The notes beneath the pieces were generated by a model. That model did no database searches. It was not told the DNA's origin and worked only from the letters and a program-made list of their open reading frames with translations. Shown one piece after another: positions 25,073-34,725 of a stretch of 64,000 nucleotides of DNA. Both the position numbers and the translations under genes were made by a program. How positions within the stretch are numbered: position 1 is the first letter of the stretch; each line of letters begins with the position of its first letter. The stretch comes from Taishania pollutisoli (GTDB taxonomy: Bacteria > Bacteroidota > Bacteroidia > Flavobacteriales_D > Crocinitomicaceae). Where the stretch lies: positions 310,001-374,000 of the forward strand of contig NZ_JACVEL010000002.1 of the NCBI RefSeq assembly GCF_014518315.1. The letters are read 5' to 3'.

Positions 25073-25900
25073 ATGGGAGCAATCGGAGTGTTTGATTCAG
25101 GCTACGGAGGATTGACAGTGTTGAAGTCGCTGTTGGAATATATGCCTGACTATGATTTTATGTATTACGGTGATAACAAACGCGCTCCGTATGGAACACG
25201 TTCCTTCGAAGAAGTATATGAGTTTACCCTGGAGGCGGTAAAACAACTGTTTGACAGAGGATGTCCGTTGGTAATTCTTGCCTGTAATACGGCATCAGCT
25301 AAAGCATTGCGGTCTGTTCAGCGAAAATATTTACCCGAAGCAGCTCCGGAAAAACGGGTATTGGGAGTGATTCGTCCGAGTGCGGAAGTTGTCGGTGCAC
25401 TTTCCAAAACACATCACATTGGTTTACTGGCTACAGAGGGTACGGTCCGCTCTGAATCGTATCGGTTGGAGCTCGAAAAGTTTTCACCACACATTGAATT
25501 GTTTCAACATGCCTGCCCTGCATGGGTGCCGCTCATTGAGGAAGGCAATGCCCATTCGGAGGAGGGACGAAGACAAATAAAAGAAGACGTACAGCGTTTA
25601 CTGGCGATGTCACCGGACATTGATACGGTACTCCTGGCATGTACTCATTACCCGATTCTTGCTTCTTACCTGCGAACCATTATACCGGGGAATATCCAGA
25701 TCGTTTCACAGGGAGATATTGTGGCGGAGAGCCTGAAAGATTACTTGTCCCGTCATCCGGAAATTGACCGGCAATTGACCAAAACTGCAACCGTCAGCTA
25801 TTTTACTTCGGGAAGTCCTGAATTATTTAACCAACAAGCGGAAAAAATCATCCGCATGAAAACAAATGCCCGTTCCATAGAAGACGAGCAGTACCGATGA
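25073..25900 (+). CDS. murI: Glutamate racemase
   Basis: A 275-residue enzyme that makes D-glutamate for peptidoglycan. Signature features are FDSGYGGLTVL (Asp8, Ser9), the motif YYGDNKRAPYGTRS, and the two catalytic cysteines, Cys71 in ACNTASA and Cys190 in LLACTHYPIL. Length fits the family. Transcribed divergently from the T9SS cargo gene and convergent with the saccharopine dehydrogenase gene. Confidence 0.95.
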   Translation: MGAIGVFDSGYGGLTVLKSLLEYMPDYDFMYYGDNKRAPYGTRSFEEVYEFTLEAVKQLFDRGCPLVILACNTASAKALRSVQRKYLPEAAPEKRVLGVIRPSAEVVGALSKTHHIGLLATEGTVRSESYRLELEKFSPHIELFQHACPAWVPLIEEGNAHSEEGRRQIKEDVQRLLAMSPDIDTVLLACTHYPILASYLRTIIPGNIQIVSQGDIVAESLKDYLSRHPEIDRQLTKTATVSYFTSGSPELFNQQAEKIIRMKTNARSIEDEQYR

Positions 25901-25938
25901 GCATCTCTGCTTAAAAAAGAGCCGGATGAAATTTAGCG

Positions 25939-27291
25939 TTATATGGCCAATTCATTGATTTGTTCCTGCTCTTCTATAAACCGGATATCATACGTTTCCA
26001 GTTCGTTCAGAATCGGTTCGTAAATACTTTTTTTGACAGGAAGCAGTACTCCTTTATCTGTAATCTGTCCGTTCAGAATCAGCTTTGAACAAATTCCGAC
26101 AGGAAGTCCTACGGTATTTGCCATGGATGTATAGACTTGATCTTCTCCGATATTGACCATACTGGAAGTAAGTTTGTATAACTGATCTTCCAGCTTGTAT
26201 TCAAATTCATGGATCATAACCAACATGTCTTTGTCGCCTTTTTCCAGTACCCATTTTCGTTCCAGAATAATTTGAAGTAATTGTGCAGGTGTTGGTGTCT
26301 CCGATTTTAAGGACAGTTCCTCATCAAACAATCCCAACCATTCAAATTTTGAATACAAGTATAAACGATCTTCCCGCAAGAACTCTTTAAATTTCTGTTC
26401 AACCGATTTAACCGGGTGATAGGGGAGGAAGGCATTCAAAAACATCCGCGGCGAGCAAACTTCCATGTCAACCATTGAATACGTGTCATCGGTCATTCCC
26501 AATTCTACAAAAACACTCCAGGCTTCACAAAACTCAGGTCTGCGAAGTGTTCCTCTATATATTGTCGGAATGTTATCCAGCCCGTAAATGCTTCTGTAGG
26601 ACAATGAATCTCTGTTCGGATAACCGGTAAAATCACCATATCCTTCTACGGATAAATGATCCAGCCGGGCAAATAGTCGTGAATACGGAATGTACTTATA
26701 ACGGTTATTTCGAATGAAACATGCTGCTCCTCCGGCGCCTGCCAGTACAACGTTTCGCGGATTCCATGTGAATTTGTAGTTCCACGGGTTGTTGTCCGAT
26801 TCAGGAGCGATCAACCCGCCGCAAAAGGATTTAAAACTTTCCAGATGTCCTCCTTTTTCCTTGATCTCATCAATGATTTTCATTGCACTCATGTGATCAA
26901 TTCCGGGGTCTACTCCAATTTCATTCATGATGGTGATTCCTGCGTTTTTTGCAGCATCGTCCAACGCTTTCATCTCTTTCGAAATGTAAGAAGGAGTGAT
27001 CAGATTTGTTTTCAGATCGATACAGTCTTTAGCCACATCTATGTGAAAACGTGCCGGCAGCATGGAGATAACCAAATCAGCCTGTTCTATTTCAGGTCTT
27101 CTCTGAGCAGCATCCAATGCATTAAAATTTAAGGGAACTCCGTTCGGATGTCCATTGATTTTTGCCTGTACGGTTTCGATATTCTGGTCGGTGATGCGTA
27201 CCGACCAATTAAACTGTTCTGCTTGTTTTAAAACATAGCGAATTAAGGAAGAAGAAGATAGACCTGCTCCGAGGATCAATAATGTTTTCAT
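25939..27291 (-). CDS. Saccharopine dehydrogenase-family protein
   Basis: A 450-residue NAD(P)-dependent oxidoreductase. The N-terminal Rossmann motif LILGAGLSSSSLIRYVL (residues 4-20) departs a little from GxGxxG; the middle has NEIGVDPGIDHMSAM and SFCGGLIAPESDNNPW, and YKFTWNPRNVVLAG is typical of the saccharopine dehydrogenase/lysine-ketoglutarate reductase family. In animals and Bacteroidota this branch belongs to lysine breakdown. The partner enzyme is not visible. Promoter at 27310-27317. Confidence 0.88.
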   Translation of the reverse strand: MKTLLILGAGLSSSSLIRYVLKQAEQFNWSVRITDQNIETVQAKINGHPNGVPLNFNALDAAQRRPEIEQADLVISMLPARFHIDVAKDCIDLKTNLITPSYISKEMKALDDAAKNAGITIMNEIGVDPGIDHMSAMKIIDEIKEKGGHLESFKSFCGGLIAPESDNNPWNYKFTWNPRNVVLAGAGGAACFIRNNRYKYIPYSRLFARLDHLSVEGYGDFTGYPNRDSLSYRSIYGLDNIPTIYRGTLRRPEFCEAWSVFVELGMTDDTYSMVDMEVCSPRMFLNAFLPYHPVKSVEQKFKEFLREDRLYLYSKFEWLGLFDEELSLKSETPTPAQLLQIILERKWVLEKGDKDMLVMIHEFEYKLEDQLYKLTSSMVNIGEDQVYTSMANTVGLPVGICSKLILNGQITDKGVLLPVKKSIYEPILNELETYDIRFIEEQEQINELAI

Positions 27292-27309
27292 TTTCTGTTC
27301 TTATAATAG

Positions 27310-27341
27310 CAAATGTAATGAAATGAGTAAAAAATAACAAA
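27310..27341 (-). promoter_or_regulatory. Promoter of the saccharopine dehydrogenase gene
   Basis: On the minus strand TTTG (27341 to 27338) is followed after 20 bases by TACATTTG (27317 to 27310), a full Bacteroidota -33/-7 promoter with good spacing. The start codon at 27291 is 18 bases downstream. Confidence 0.65.
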
Positions 27342-27362
27342 ACGATTCATGTGTGTTAAAAA

Positions 27363-28481
27363 TTATGCGACGTGTATGTACCGCATGACATTAAAACAAA
27401 CGTTGGTAAAAATCAGTTTCGGATTTCCGTTTCTTTCCAGGTAATAATGTGCGTTATTGAATGTATCATTGAAAGAGATAATATTGTTACCGGTGATAAA
27501 CCGGGCAAAATTCTTCAGAAAATCCGCTTCCTCTTTTGAAACACGCAAGAGGACTTCTTCCGTGTAATTTTTCAGCAAACTTTGCCGGAACATATGCAGG
27601 CAGTACTGCAGAAAATTTTTCTGACGCTCCCGTGTCTCTCCACCGATTTTTTCCGACCAGTCCAGCATTTGAATCACATCTTTCTTATAGCAAACCCGCA
27701 TTAGTTCGATAAACATTTCCCGGTCGTCTGCCATCTGGGCGCTTTCGTGGGAAAATTCCCGCGCCTCAATTAAATTTCCTTCTGCCCGCAACGCGATCGA
27801 ATCGGCATTGGACATGCTCAGCTGATAATTTTCGCGCAGGAATCGGCTCAATTCATCGGTTTCTATCCGGGGAATCCGCAAAATTTGTGTTCTTGAGAGA
27901 ATGGTTTGCAGCAACCGTTCCTGGGAAGTTCCGATCAGCAGGAAAATCGTTTTTGCAGGTGGTTCCTCCAATATTTTCAGTAATTTATTAGCTGAAACAG
28001 TATTCATTTCTTCAACGGCCCAGATGATCATGATTTTATAACCGCCTTCATAAGCTTTCAGAGAAAGGGATTTGATGATTTCCAGACTTTCTTCCGATCC
28101 GATGACCGGTTTTCTCCCCTTGGGATCAATGGTATTGGTCCACTCATTGAGATCGAAATATGGGTTTTCCAGGATTTGTTTTCGCCAAAATGAAAAAACT
28201 TCCTTCGAAGTTTTCGCTTCTGAAAGTACCGTTGGATAGGAGAAATGTACATCAGGGTGTTGCAGGTCTGAAATTTTCAGGCAGGAATCACAGGTTCCAC
28301 AACTATCGTGTTCCTGTTTGTTTTTGCAAAACAGGTACTGTACAAATGCGAGAGCCAAGGGCAGTGTACCGTATCCCTCTTTTCCCAGAAACAATTTCGC
28401 GTGACTGATCTTCCCTCCATTCACTTCCTGAATTAAATGTTGTTTTAATTCATTTTGCCCAACGATTTTTGAAAATTGCAT
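27363..28481 (-). CDS. holB: DNA polymerase III delta' subunit
   Basis: A 372-residue clamp-loader AAA+ protein. FSKIVGQNELKQHLIQEV opens the fold; the P-loop region KEGYGTLPLA lacks the GKT of ATPases, as is normal for delta', which does not hydrolyse ATP. A four-cysteine zinc module is present (Cys in LFCKNKQEHDSCGTCDSCLK), followed by ILEEPPAKTIFLLIGTSQE and LSRTQILRIPR. It assists loading of the sliding clamp. Divergent from the coiled-coil protein gene. Confidence 0.9.
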   Translation of the reverse strand: MQFSKIVGQNELKQHLIQEVNGGKISHAKLFLGKEGYGTLPLALAFVQYLFCKNKQEHDSCGTCDSCLKISDLQHPDVHFSYPTVLSEAKTSKEVFSFWRKQILENPYFDLNEWTNTIDPKGRKPVIGSEESLEIIKSLSLKAYEGGYKIMIIWAVEEMNTVSANKLLKILEEPPAKTIFLLIGTSQERLLQTILSRTQILRIPRIETDELSRFLRENYQLSMSNADSIALRAEGNLIEAREFSHESAQMADDREMFIELMRVCYKKDVIQMLDWSEKIGGETRERQKNFLQYCLHMFRQSLLKNYTEEVLLRVSKEEADFLKNFARFITGNNIISFNDTFNNAHYYLERNGNPKLIFTNVCFNVMRYIHVA

Positions 28482-28577
28482 GAAGTAAAATTATATATTT
28501 TTTGGAATAGTTTTTGTAAAATTGTATTGGCAACTAAAAAAGTTTTGCTAACTTTCAACTAAATAAAAAACACAAAG

Positions 28578-29762
28578 ATGAAAAAACAAGTATTCATTGC
28601 ATCGTTATTTTTTGCAAGTATCGGAGCGGTTACTTTTGCGGGAAGTACTACTGAAAAAATCACTATTGAAGGAAACATCAAAGAAGCAATCTCGGTTACG
28701 ATTTCTGTTAAAAGCGACAGGGGTCCGGTTGCGGGAGCACTGGTAAAAATCACGCACAACGGAATGACAATTGGGGCGGGAACTTCTGATGCAAATGGAA
28801 ATGCGGCAATTTCAATCCCATCTTATAATAAGCAATTGGTGCGAATTGATGTCACCCATTCCATGTTTAAGGATGATAAAAAAGTAGATGTTGTGTTAGA
28901 AAACGGAGGAACAGTTTCGTTTATCCTGAAGCCGAAAACAGAATCTGTAGATGCAGTAGCTGCAAAAGAAGCTGAGCAGGCAGCACGCCAGGAAGAGGCG
29001 CGTAAAGCAACAGAAGAAGCAAACAAACAAAAAGAAGAAATAGCGAAATCTGCTGAACAAACGGCAAAAGATGCTGAAGAAGCGAAACGTCAGGCAGAAT
29101 TGAGAAGCGCGGAGGCGAAATTAGCTCAGGAAGAAGCAGCAGCGAAGAAAAAAGAGCACGAAGCAAAAATGGCAGCAGATAAGGCAGCCCGGGATGCCGC
29201 TACAAAACAGCAACAGGAAGAAGCTGCAGCACGTCGCCAGGAAGCAGAAAACAGCCGTTTAGAAGATGCTAAAAAAGATGCGAAGGTGACAGAGAAAGAT
29301 GCCAAAGCACAACAAAAAGAGCAGGAAGCACGCCTGAAAGAAGCAGAGCAAAAAGCAGCGGCTCAAAAGGCAGCGGCAAAAGATGAAGAGAAGCGTCAAA
29401 AAGAAGCCGAAGCTGCTAAAAAAGCCGCAGAGAAACAGCAGAAGGAAGCTGAAAAAGCGAGAAAAGAAGCTGAAAAATTAGCAAAAGAGGCAGAAAAAGA
29501 AGCAAAAGCTGCTGAAAAGGCGAAAAAAGAAGCGGAGAAGTTAGAAAAGAATATTGCGAAGCTGGATAGCGAGCAGGCTAAAATCGACAAATCCCGTGAG
29601 AAGCTGAAAAAAGAATCAGATAAGTTGCAAAAAGACCTGAATAAAGGAAAAGGTGACGCAACAAAGATTCAGACCAAAATGACACAGCTGGATGTTGAGC
29701 ATTCCAAACTGGATGAAAAACAAGGCAAGCTGGATAAGAAAAGAAGCAAGTTGATGAAGTAA
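28578..29762 (+). CDS. Secreted long coiled-coil protein rich in Ala, Glu and Lys
   Basis: A 394-residue protein with signal peptide (about residues 1-21), then a small beta domain (about 28-118; GPVAGALVKITHNGMTIGAG) resembling carboxypeptidase-regulatory or CNA-B-like modules, then about 270 residues of nearly unbroken Ala/Glu/Lys/Gln coiled coil (for example KKAAEKQQKEAEKARKEAEK). The C-terminal 60 residues change to a Lys/Leu/Asp heptad style. It likely spans or lines the periplasm, similar in style to TolA-like spacers, but no TolA domain is seen. Ends at a strong terminator. Confidence 0.75.
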   Translation: MKKQVFIASLFFASIGAVTFAGSTTEKITIEGNIKEAISVTISVKSDRGPVAGALVKITHNGMTIGAGTSDANGNAAISIPSYNKQLVRIDVTHSMFKDDKKVDVVLENGGTVSFILKPKTESVDAVAAKEAEQAARQEEARKATEEANKQKEEIAKSAEQTAKDAEEAKRQAELRSAEAKLAQEEAAAKKKEHEAKMAADKAARDAATKQQQEEAAARRQEAENSRLEDAKKDAKVTEKDAKAQQKEQEARLKEAEQKAAAQKAAAKDEEKRQKEAEAAKKAAEKQQKEAEKARKEAEKLAKEAEKEAKAAEKAKKEAEKLEKNIAKLDSEQAKIDKSREKLKKESDKLQKDLNKGKGDATKIQTKMTQLDVEHSKLDEKQGKLDKKRSKLMK

Positions 29763-29782
29763 TTCATTGCTGACAGTATACA

Positions 29783-29817
29783 AAAAATCCCTTCCAAGAA
29801 CTTTGGAAGGGATTTTT
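29783..29817. terminator. Bidirectional terminator
   Basis: AAAAATCCCTTCCAA (29783-29797) pairs perfectly with TTGGAAGGGATTTTT (29803-29817) over a 5-base loop. T-runs flank both sides, so it can end the coiled-coil gene (plus) and queD (minus). Confidence 0.9.
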
Positions 29818-29831
29818 TTATGTCCAATGGA

Positions 29832-30236
29832 TTAGTGTCCGTCGTATTCCACCCAGTTGTTTTCCGTCTCCGACAAACGGACACTTAATTTTAGGTGTTC
29901 GGGAAGTGACTTCCGTAGCAGGTTCCAGATCACCACCGCGATGTTTTCTGCTGTAGGATTCTTTCCTTCAAATTCCGGACAATCCAGATTCAGATTTCGG
30001 TGATCAAAGCGATGACTCACTTCTCTCCGGATGATTTCTTTGAGTTCTCCCAGGTCAAAAACATACCCCGTCAGCGGATCAATAGCTCCCTCCACCCATG
30101 TTTCCAGGATGTAATTATGCCCGTGATAATTGGGATTGCTGCATTTACCAAATACCGAACGGTTCTTTTCGTCGGTCCATCCCTCAACAAACAACCTGTG
30201 AGCGGCATTAAACGTTTCTCTTCTGCAAACTTTCAT
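29832..30236 (-). CDS. queD: 6-carboxytetrahydropterin synthase / PTPS-family enzyme
   Basis: A 134-residue enzyme starting at the ATG at 30234-30236 (MKVCRRETFNAAHRL); the frame extends 18 residues upstream without family similarity. Zinc ligands His13, His38 and His40 (NYHGHNY) and catalytic Cys32 (FGKCSNP) are present, and DHRNLNLDCPEF plus PTAENIAVVIW complete the family. It makes 6-carboxytetrahydropterin for queuosine/7-deazaguanine synthesis; other que genes are not in the window, and a biopterin role is possible in Bacteroidota. Confidence 0.9.
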   Translation of the reverse strand: MKVCRRETFNAAHRLFVEGWTDEKNRSVFGKCSNPNYHGHNYILETWVEGAIDPLTGYVFDLGELKEIIRREVSHRFDHRNLNLDCPEFEGKNPTAENIAVVIWNLLRKSLPEHLKLSVRLSETENNWVEYDGH

Positions 30237-30337
30237 CAATGTATTGTTCTGATTGACTACAAAATTGAGAAATAATCTCCTTAAACCCAAATGAAAAATG
30301 ATCCGGGGACTACGCGCGTTATTTTCTGTGTAAAAGA

Positions 30338-30349
30338 ATTACGCGTAAT
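30338..30349. promoter_or_regulatory. 12-bp perfect palindrome upstream of queD
   Basis: ATTACGCGTAAT reads the same on both strands and lies in the 167-base gap between the SpoIIE gene and queD, flanked by ACTACGC (30309-30315) and GCGTAGT (30350-30356), a further 7-bp dyad. It may be an operator or part of a terminator; nothing proves which. Confidence 0.35.
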
Positions 30350-30403
30350 GCGTAGTGAAATTGTACACGTTGTTGTGTTGGAAACAAGAGCTCCGGCCCG
30401 GGA

Positions 30404-33400
30404 TTAATTTTTTTCATTGATCCGCAACCCGATAATTGTGACGTCGTCCGTCTGGTCAGTGGTTGATTTCCAACTTTCAAATTCCTCGATGAGGATCTCT
30501 TGTTGTGTTTTGAGTGGTAAACTGATGTTCTGCATCAATAGTTCCAGCAATCTCCGGATGGAATATTTCTTTTGTTGTAATCCTCCGAACTGATCATAAA
30601 AACCGTCTGTAAACAAATAAATCGTTGTTTCATTGTTAATGGGTTGGTGATGACTCACATATCCTTGAAAATGCGGATGTTCGTCCCCGATGTGCTTGCT
30701 GTCTCCCTTTCGGATGCTGAATGATTTTCCGTCGTGAAGCATTAATTTCGATCCGGCACAAGCGTATTCGAGTGTTTTATTGCGCTCATTGTAAACACAA
30801 ATTGTCATTTCAATACCATCGTTGATACGCTGTTGATTGCCTTCTGACAGCATGTGTTTCAATTTGATGTCCAGTTCATCGAGAATTCTTCCCGGATCAA
30901 ATGTATGCTTTTCCATGATGATGGAATTCAACAGGTTAATCCCGAGTATTGACATGAATGCTCCGGGAACGCCGTGACCTGTCCCGTCTCCGACAGCAAC
31001 AATCGTATAATCCCCCAACTGATTACACCAGTAAAAGTCTCCCGAAACAATATCTTTCGGTTTATAAATGATGAAACTCTCAGAGAAGAAATGTTCAATT
31101 TTATCCGAAGAGGGAAGAAGATTCAACTGAATCCGCCGCGCATAATTAATGCTCGCGGTAATATCTGCGCTTTGTGCAGCGATGAGGCTGTCTTTTTTGA
31201 TCTTTTCCGTGATATTCCTTCCCACGACCAGAAACCCGACGACGGTCGAAGAATCCCCGATCGCGTATAGTAGTGTGGCATATTGACCAAACCATTGTAA
31301 TTGATTTTTTGAATCAATAATCGGGAACTCAAAGTAAGAAACTTTTTTGTGGGATTTTAACTGATTCTGGTAAAAGTCGATCACTACATTCCTGTATTCT
31401 TCGGGAATTAATTCCGATACGTTTGTTCCCAAAAGTGAATTTTTGTCCTGGAAGAAATAGTCATTGAACCGGTTATTCAGAAACTGAAAATGACCGTCAA
31501 TGTCGACCTGGTAAATGAGGTCTTCCGCGTTTTCAACCAAGATTTCATAGGTGTTCTGCAGGTTGATTTTTTCGGTGATATCCTGACCGATCAATACCTT
31601 CACGTCTTTCGAAAATTCTTTGCACGACCATTCAAACCAGGAAACTTCATGGCAGGTATTCAGAATAGGAGAGAGAAAGCGTTTTCCGTCTTTAAATTCG
31701 GATTTGAGGTCTATTTTTCTGCTTGCTTCCGTCGGCAGGTAGTTATTCATGACTGAAATCGGCTTGTCGAGCAAATCCTTTGACTGGATATCAATGTATT
31801 TAGCAATGTTTTTACTAACGTATTTCAGACGTCCTTCCTGATCCATCGCCAATGCTAATACGTTACTTTTATTGATGATTGAGGAGATAAATGCAAGCTG
31901 GTGAACAGAGTCGTGACGAATCAGGTTCATAAAAACAGCCAGCAAACCGGAAATAACAATCGGGATGATCAGCAGGTATTTGTCATAATTCAACCCGGAA
32001 GAGGAAAGAATGACAGCAATGTTAATCCCGATAAACAGGGCGACGTACAACAAGATGGCCTTTGTCTTTTCAAAAATTAGCGGAGCGACAGAACCGATCA
32101 ACAGAACAGAGAAACCATAAAACGGATGCAGCGAAGTCATATACATGCTATATATATTAAACAGCATAATGATGGAAAAACAGATGGTAATGATGGCTTT
32201 ACTGTTTTTGTCGTTTCCGTTTCTTCCGAAATAACGCACTCCGATAAAACCAAAGAACAATAAAACAGCCGTTACCCCGATCAGCAGGTGGTTTACATGA
32301 AAAGTGCCGGAAATAAAAGGAGCGATTTCATTGGCGGCAATATGGGAAATGAGTCCGAACAGGATGAGTGTTTGCGCGTATTTCTGAGTGGAATAAACTT
32401 CTTCGGAATAGAATAGTTCGAATGTTTCATTTTTCTTTGATCGCAGGTAGAAAATAATGTTCAGCACAATAACGATCAGAATCAATGAGATGATCAGTAG
32501 GTTTCCGCGAAGCAAAGGAAGTTTTATATTGACAGGGAAGCGTGCTGTTTCGCTGTATGTAATGCCATCGTATGTTGCCCGCACCTCGATGATGTAAAAC
32601 CCACTTCTCAGGTTTGAAATAGAAGCCTCATTGATTCCGGACAACGGTTCCCATTTAGTGGTGTGATTAAGAATTCTGTACGTGTATAAGACCGTTTTCA
32701 TCTTCGGGTTTTTTGATAAGAACCGGAAGGATATGATGGAAGATTCGTAATTGTCAACATCACTTTTCAGGGTGATAACCGGTTTTTGCGGCCGCGGAAG
32801 ATCTTGCATCAGGTTGAAATCGAGTTGATACATCCCCTCCAGTGTCCCTACCAACGCGACATTACCTTCCTGGAACGAGGAACGCATATGCGTTTCATAT
32901 CCTTCAAAATCGGTACCTGCGTTGAAACTTCGCTGCCGTAAAATCTTCCCCTGGTCATTTATCTGGATCAGGTTGAGTCCTTTATTTGTTCCGATAATCA
33001 GATTCCCGTAGTTATCGGTATTCAAGGTGTAAAAGAGGTAACTGGGAAATAGGGAAGGAGAGCTAAGGGTAAAAATCTCTCCCTGTTTGCTGATCCCGAT
33101 CAGGCCGGATTCAAGGGTGAACCAATTGGTGCCGAAGATATCTTTAACTGATAGTCCGCAGTAATAACCGAATTCGTGGTTGTCAACTTTTGAAAATAAC
33201 TCCTTGGTTATCTCCAGCTTGACAATTCCATTGGAAGTTCCCAGGAACAATTCATTTCCATCGGTTGAAAACTGACCGGTATAGATGATCAGTGGTGCAT
33301 GTCGTTCATATTGGTAATGCCTGATCAACCGGAAATGGTCATCCAGCTTGTAAAGCCCTTCACCATACACCCCGATCCAGATGAACGGTGCCTGGTATCC

Positions 33401-34678
33401 CATGAACTGTATCTGTTTGTCTGCAGGGATAAAAGGAAGATTTACCCGGGAAAAATCATTGGTGTTGTCGTTGTATACATACATGCCGGTTTTTCCTCCG
33501 AAATAGGACTTCCCCCTGATGGTCGCGCTACATAAAAATTCCAGGTCGTGTTTTTTCACATCTTCGATGTAAGGGTTGCCGGAGTACGTCGTATGATGAA
33601 AATTGGAAAAAATGACAGAACCTTTCGCGGTTTGGTGTACAAAACTGATTTGCCGGTCTTCAAATTCCCGCTGTAATTCTACTTTGGTGAAGGGTTGAAG
33701 ACCGATTTTGAATATGCCTGCCAGGTCAGAAGTAAACCAGTAATCACCATTGTAATCGCAGAGCGTTTTTTTGAGGGAGATATTTCGCTGTTGCGTATTC
33801 AGAGGAATTTGTTTCAGTGAACAATCCGTTTCTTCAAAAATTTCCCCGTTTTTTCCAAAGAAAGCAAAACAGTCCTTTTTAGGGTTATATACCGCTTCAA
33901 TAATCGCTGGAATTTTTCCTTTCAGAGAGGTTGAAATTGTTTTTACTTTTCCGTTGAATGCATGGTGATCGAGTACTGCAATCAGTCCCGTTTCAATCGT
34001 TTTGTTAAATAAATGCAGGGAATCATTCTTGTAATATCCGAAGGTCATCGTGCTGATTTCTTTATTTCCCGTTTTGAAAAAATCAGACAGCGGCATGAAA
34101 TTACCAGTGGGTGTATACATGAAATTCCCCTGATTGGTAAGAAAAATGAATCCACGCGGAGTCGCAATTTTCTGAGACACGTATAAGTTGGTTTCAAACT
34201 GTTTCGGATTGATTTTTTTTGCCGTTTTGGTGTGCGGATCAAAACTGTAAATCGCTCTTTGAGCAATAATCAGAAGGTGGTCATTATACGCGACAACATC
34301 CATATAATCTCCGCTTTGCTCTTGTTGAAATACATTCCGGACTTTTCCGTTGTTGCTGATTCGAAATAACCCTTTGAATTTTGATGTAAAGAAGATGTCG
34401 TTATTGAGGATTTCGATTCCGGTGACATGGTGTAACTTATCCTGGTCGGCAGCAATGACTTCATGAAATGCATAGCCGTCGTATTCAACTAATCCTGCTC
34501 CCTGGGTTCCGATCAGAATTCCACCGTCAGGTTTTTCTTTAATGGCCCATGTGGTGGTTAAGGGAAGCCCGTTTCTATGCGTCAGATTTTTATAAGAATA
34601 GAGCTGCCCGTACACATGTTGAATGCCGGAAAAGAGAGAAAGAAGTAGAATAATAGCCGATAACCGTACTCGCTTCAT
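30404..34678 (-). CDS. Giant sensor phosphatase: beta-propeller, membrane helices, two PAS, SpoIIE
   Basis: A 1424-residue protein (ATG at 34676-34678; a TTG three codons earlier is not needed). Order: signal sequence (about 1-25); two-component-type propeller repeats (about 30-630, e.g. GLPLTTTWAIKEKPDGGILI); Y_Y_Y-type Ig domain (about 640-720); about seven membrane helices (about 725-925); PAS domains (about 940-1040 and 1065-1180, the latter ending VGRNITEK); and a complete PPM/SpoIIE phosphatase (about 1200-1424) with DIVSGDFYW, AVGDGTGHGVPGAFMSI, FTDGFYDQFGG and QTDDVTIIGLRI. It likely senses an external glycan or signal and dephosphorylates a partner protein; the SiaC-like protein at 10.1 kb is a candidate. 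Confidence 0.88.
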   Translation of the reverse strand: MKRVRLSAIILLLSLFSGIQHVYGQLYSYKNLTHRNGLPLTTTWAIKEKPDGGILIGTQGAGLVEYDGYAFHEVIAADQDKLHHVTGIEILNNDIFFTSKFKGLFRISNNGKVRNVFQQEQSGDYMDVVAYNDHLLIIAQRAIYSFDPHTKTAKKINPKQFETNLYVSQKIATPRGFIFLTNQGNFMYTPTGNFMPLSDFFKTGNKEISTMTFGYYKNDSLHLFNKTIETGLIAVLDHHAFNGKVKTISTSLKGKIPAIIEAVYNPKKDCFAFFGKNGEIFEETDCSLKQIPLNTQQRNISLKKTLCDYNGDYWFTSDLAGIFKIGLQPFTKVELQREFEDRQISFVHQTAKGSVIFSNFHHTTYSGNPYIEDVKKHDLEFLCSATIRGKSYFGGKTGMYVYNDNTNDFSRVNLPFIPADKQIQFMGYQAPFIWIGVYGEGLYKLDDHFRLIRHYQYERHAPLIIYTGQFSTDGNELFLGTSNGIVKLEITKELFSKVDNHEFGYYCGLSVKDIFGTNWFTLESGLIGISKQGEIFTLSSPSLFPSYLFYTLNTDNYGNLIIGTNKGLNLIQINDQGKILRQRSFNAGTDFEGYETHMRSSFQEGNVALVGTLEGMYQLDFNLMQDLPRPQKPVITLKSDVDNYESSIISFRFLSKNPKMKTVLYTYRILNHTTKWEPLSGINEASISNLRSGFYIIEVRATYDGITYSETARFPVNIKLPLLRGNLLIISLILIVIVLNIIFYLRSKKNETFELFYSEEVYSTQKYAQTLILFGLISHIAANEIAPFISGTFHVNHLLIGVTAVLLFFGFIGVRYFGRNGNDKNSKAIITICFSIIMLFNIYSMYMTSLHPFYGFSVLLIGSVAPLIFEKTKAILLYVALFIGINIAVILSSSGLNYDKYLLIIPIVISGLLAVFMNLIRHDSVHQLAFISSIINKSNVLALAMDQEGRLKYVSKNIAKYIDIQSKDLLDKPISVMNNYLPTEASRKIDLKSEFKDGKRFLSPILNTCHEVSWFEWSCKEFSKDVKVLIGQDITEKINLQNTYEILVENAEDLIYQVDIDGHFQFLNNRFNDYFFQDKNSLLGTNVSELIPEEYRNVVIDFYQNQLKSHKKVSYFEFPIIDSKNQLQWFGQYATLLYAIGDSSTVVGFLVVGRNITEKIKKDSLIAAQSADITASINYARRIQLNLLPSSDKIEHFFSESFIIYKPKDIVSGDFYWCNQLGDYTIVAVGDGTGHGVPGAFMSILGINLLNSIIMEKHTFDPGRILDELDIKLKHMLSEGNQQRINDGIEMTICVYNERNKTLEYACAGSKLMLHDGKSFSIRKGDSKHIGDEHPHFQGYVSHHQPINNETTIYLFTDGFYDQFGGLQQKKYSIRRLLELLMQNISLPLKTQQEILIEEFESWKSTTDQTDDVTIIGLRINEKN

Positions 34679-34725
34679 GAGTACCAAATTAACAAAAAAA
34701 CGATACGGTTACCGTTATTTGAGAA

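Noticed and set aside
28960-29700. Tandem repeat DNA in the coiled-coil gene
   Set aside because: The apparent repetition is protein-level heptad bias (Ala, Glu, Lys codons); the DNA units are not regular enough to call a tandem repeat.
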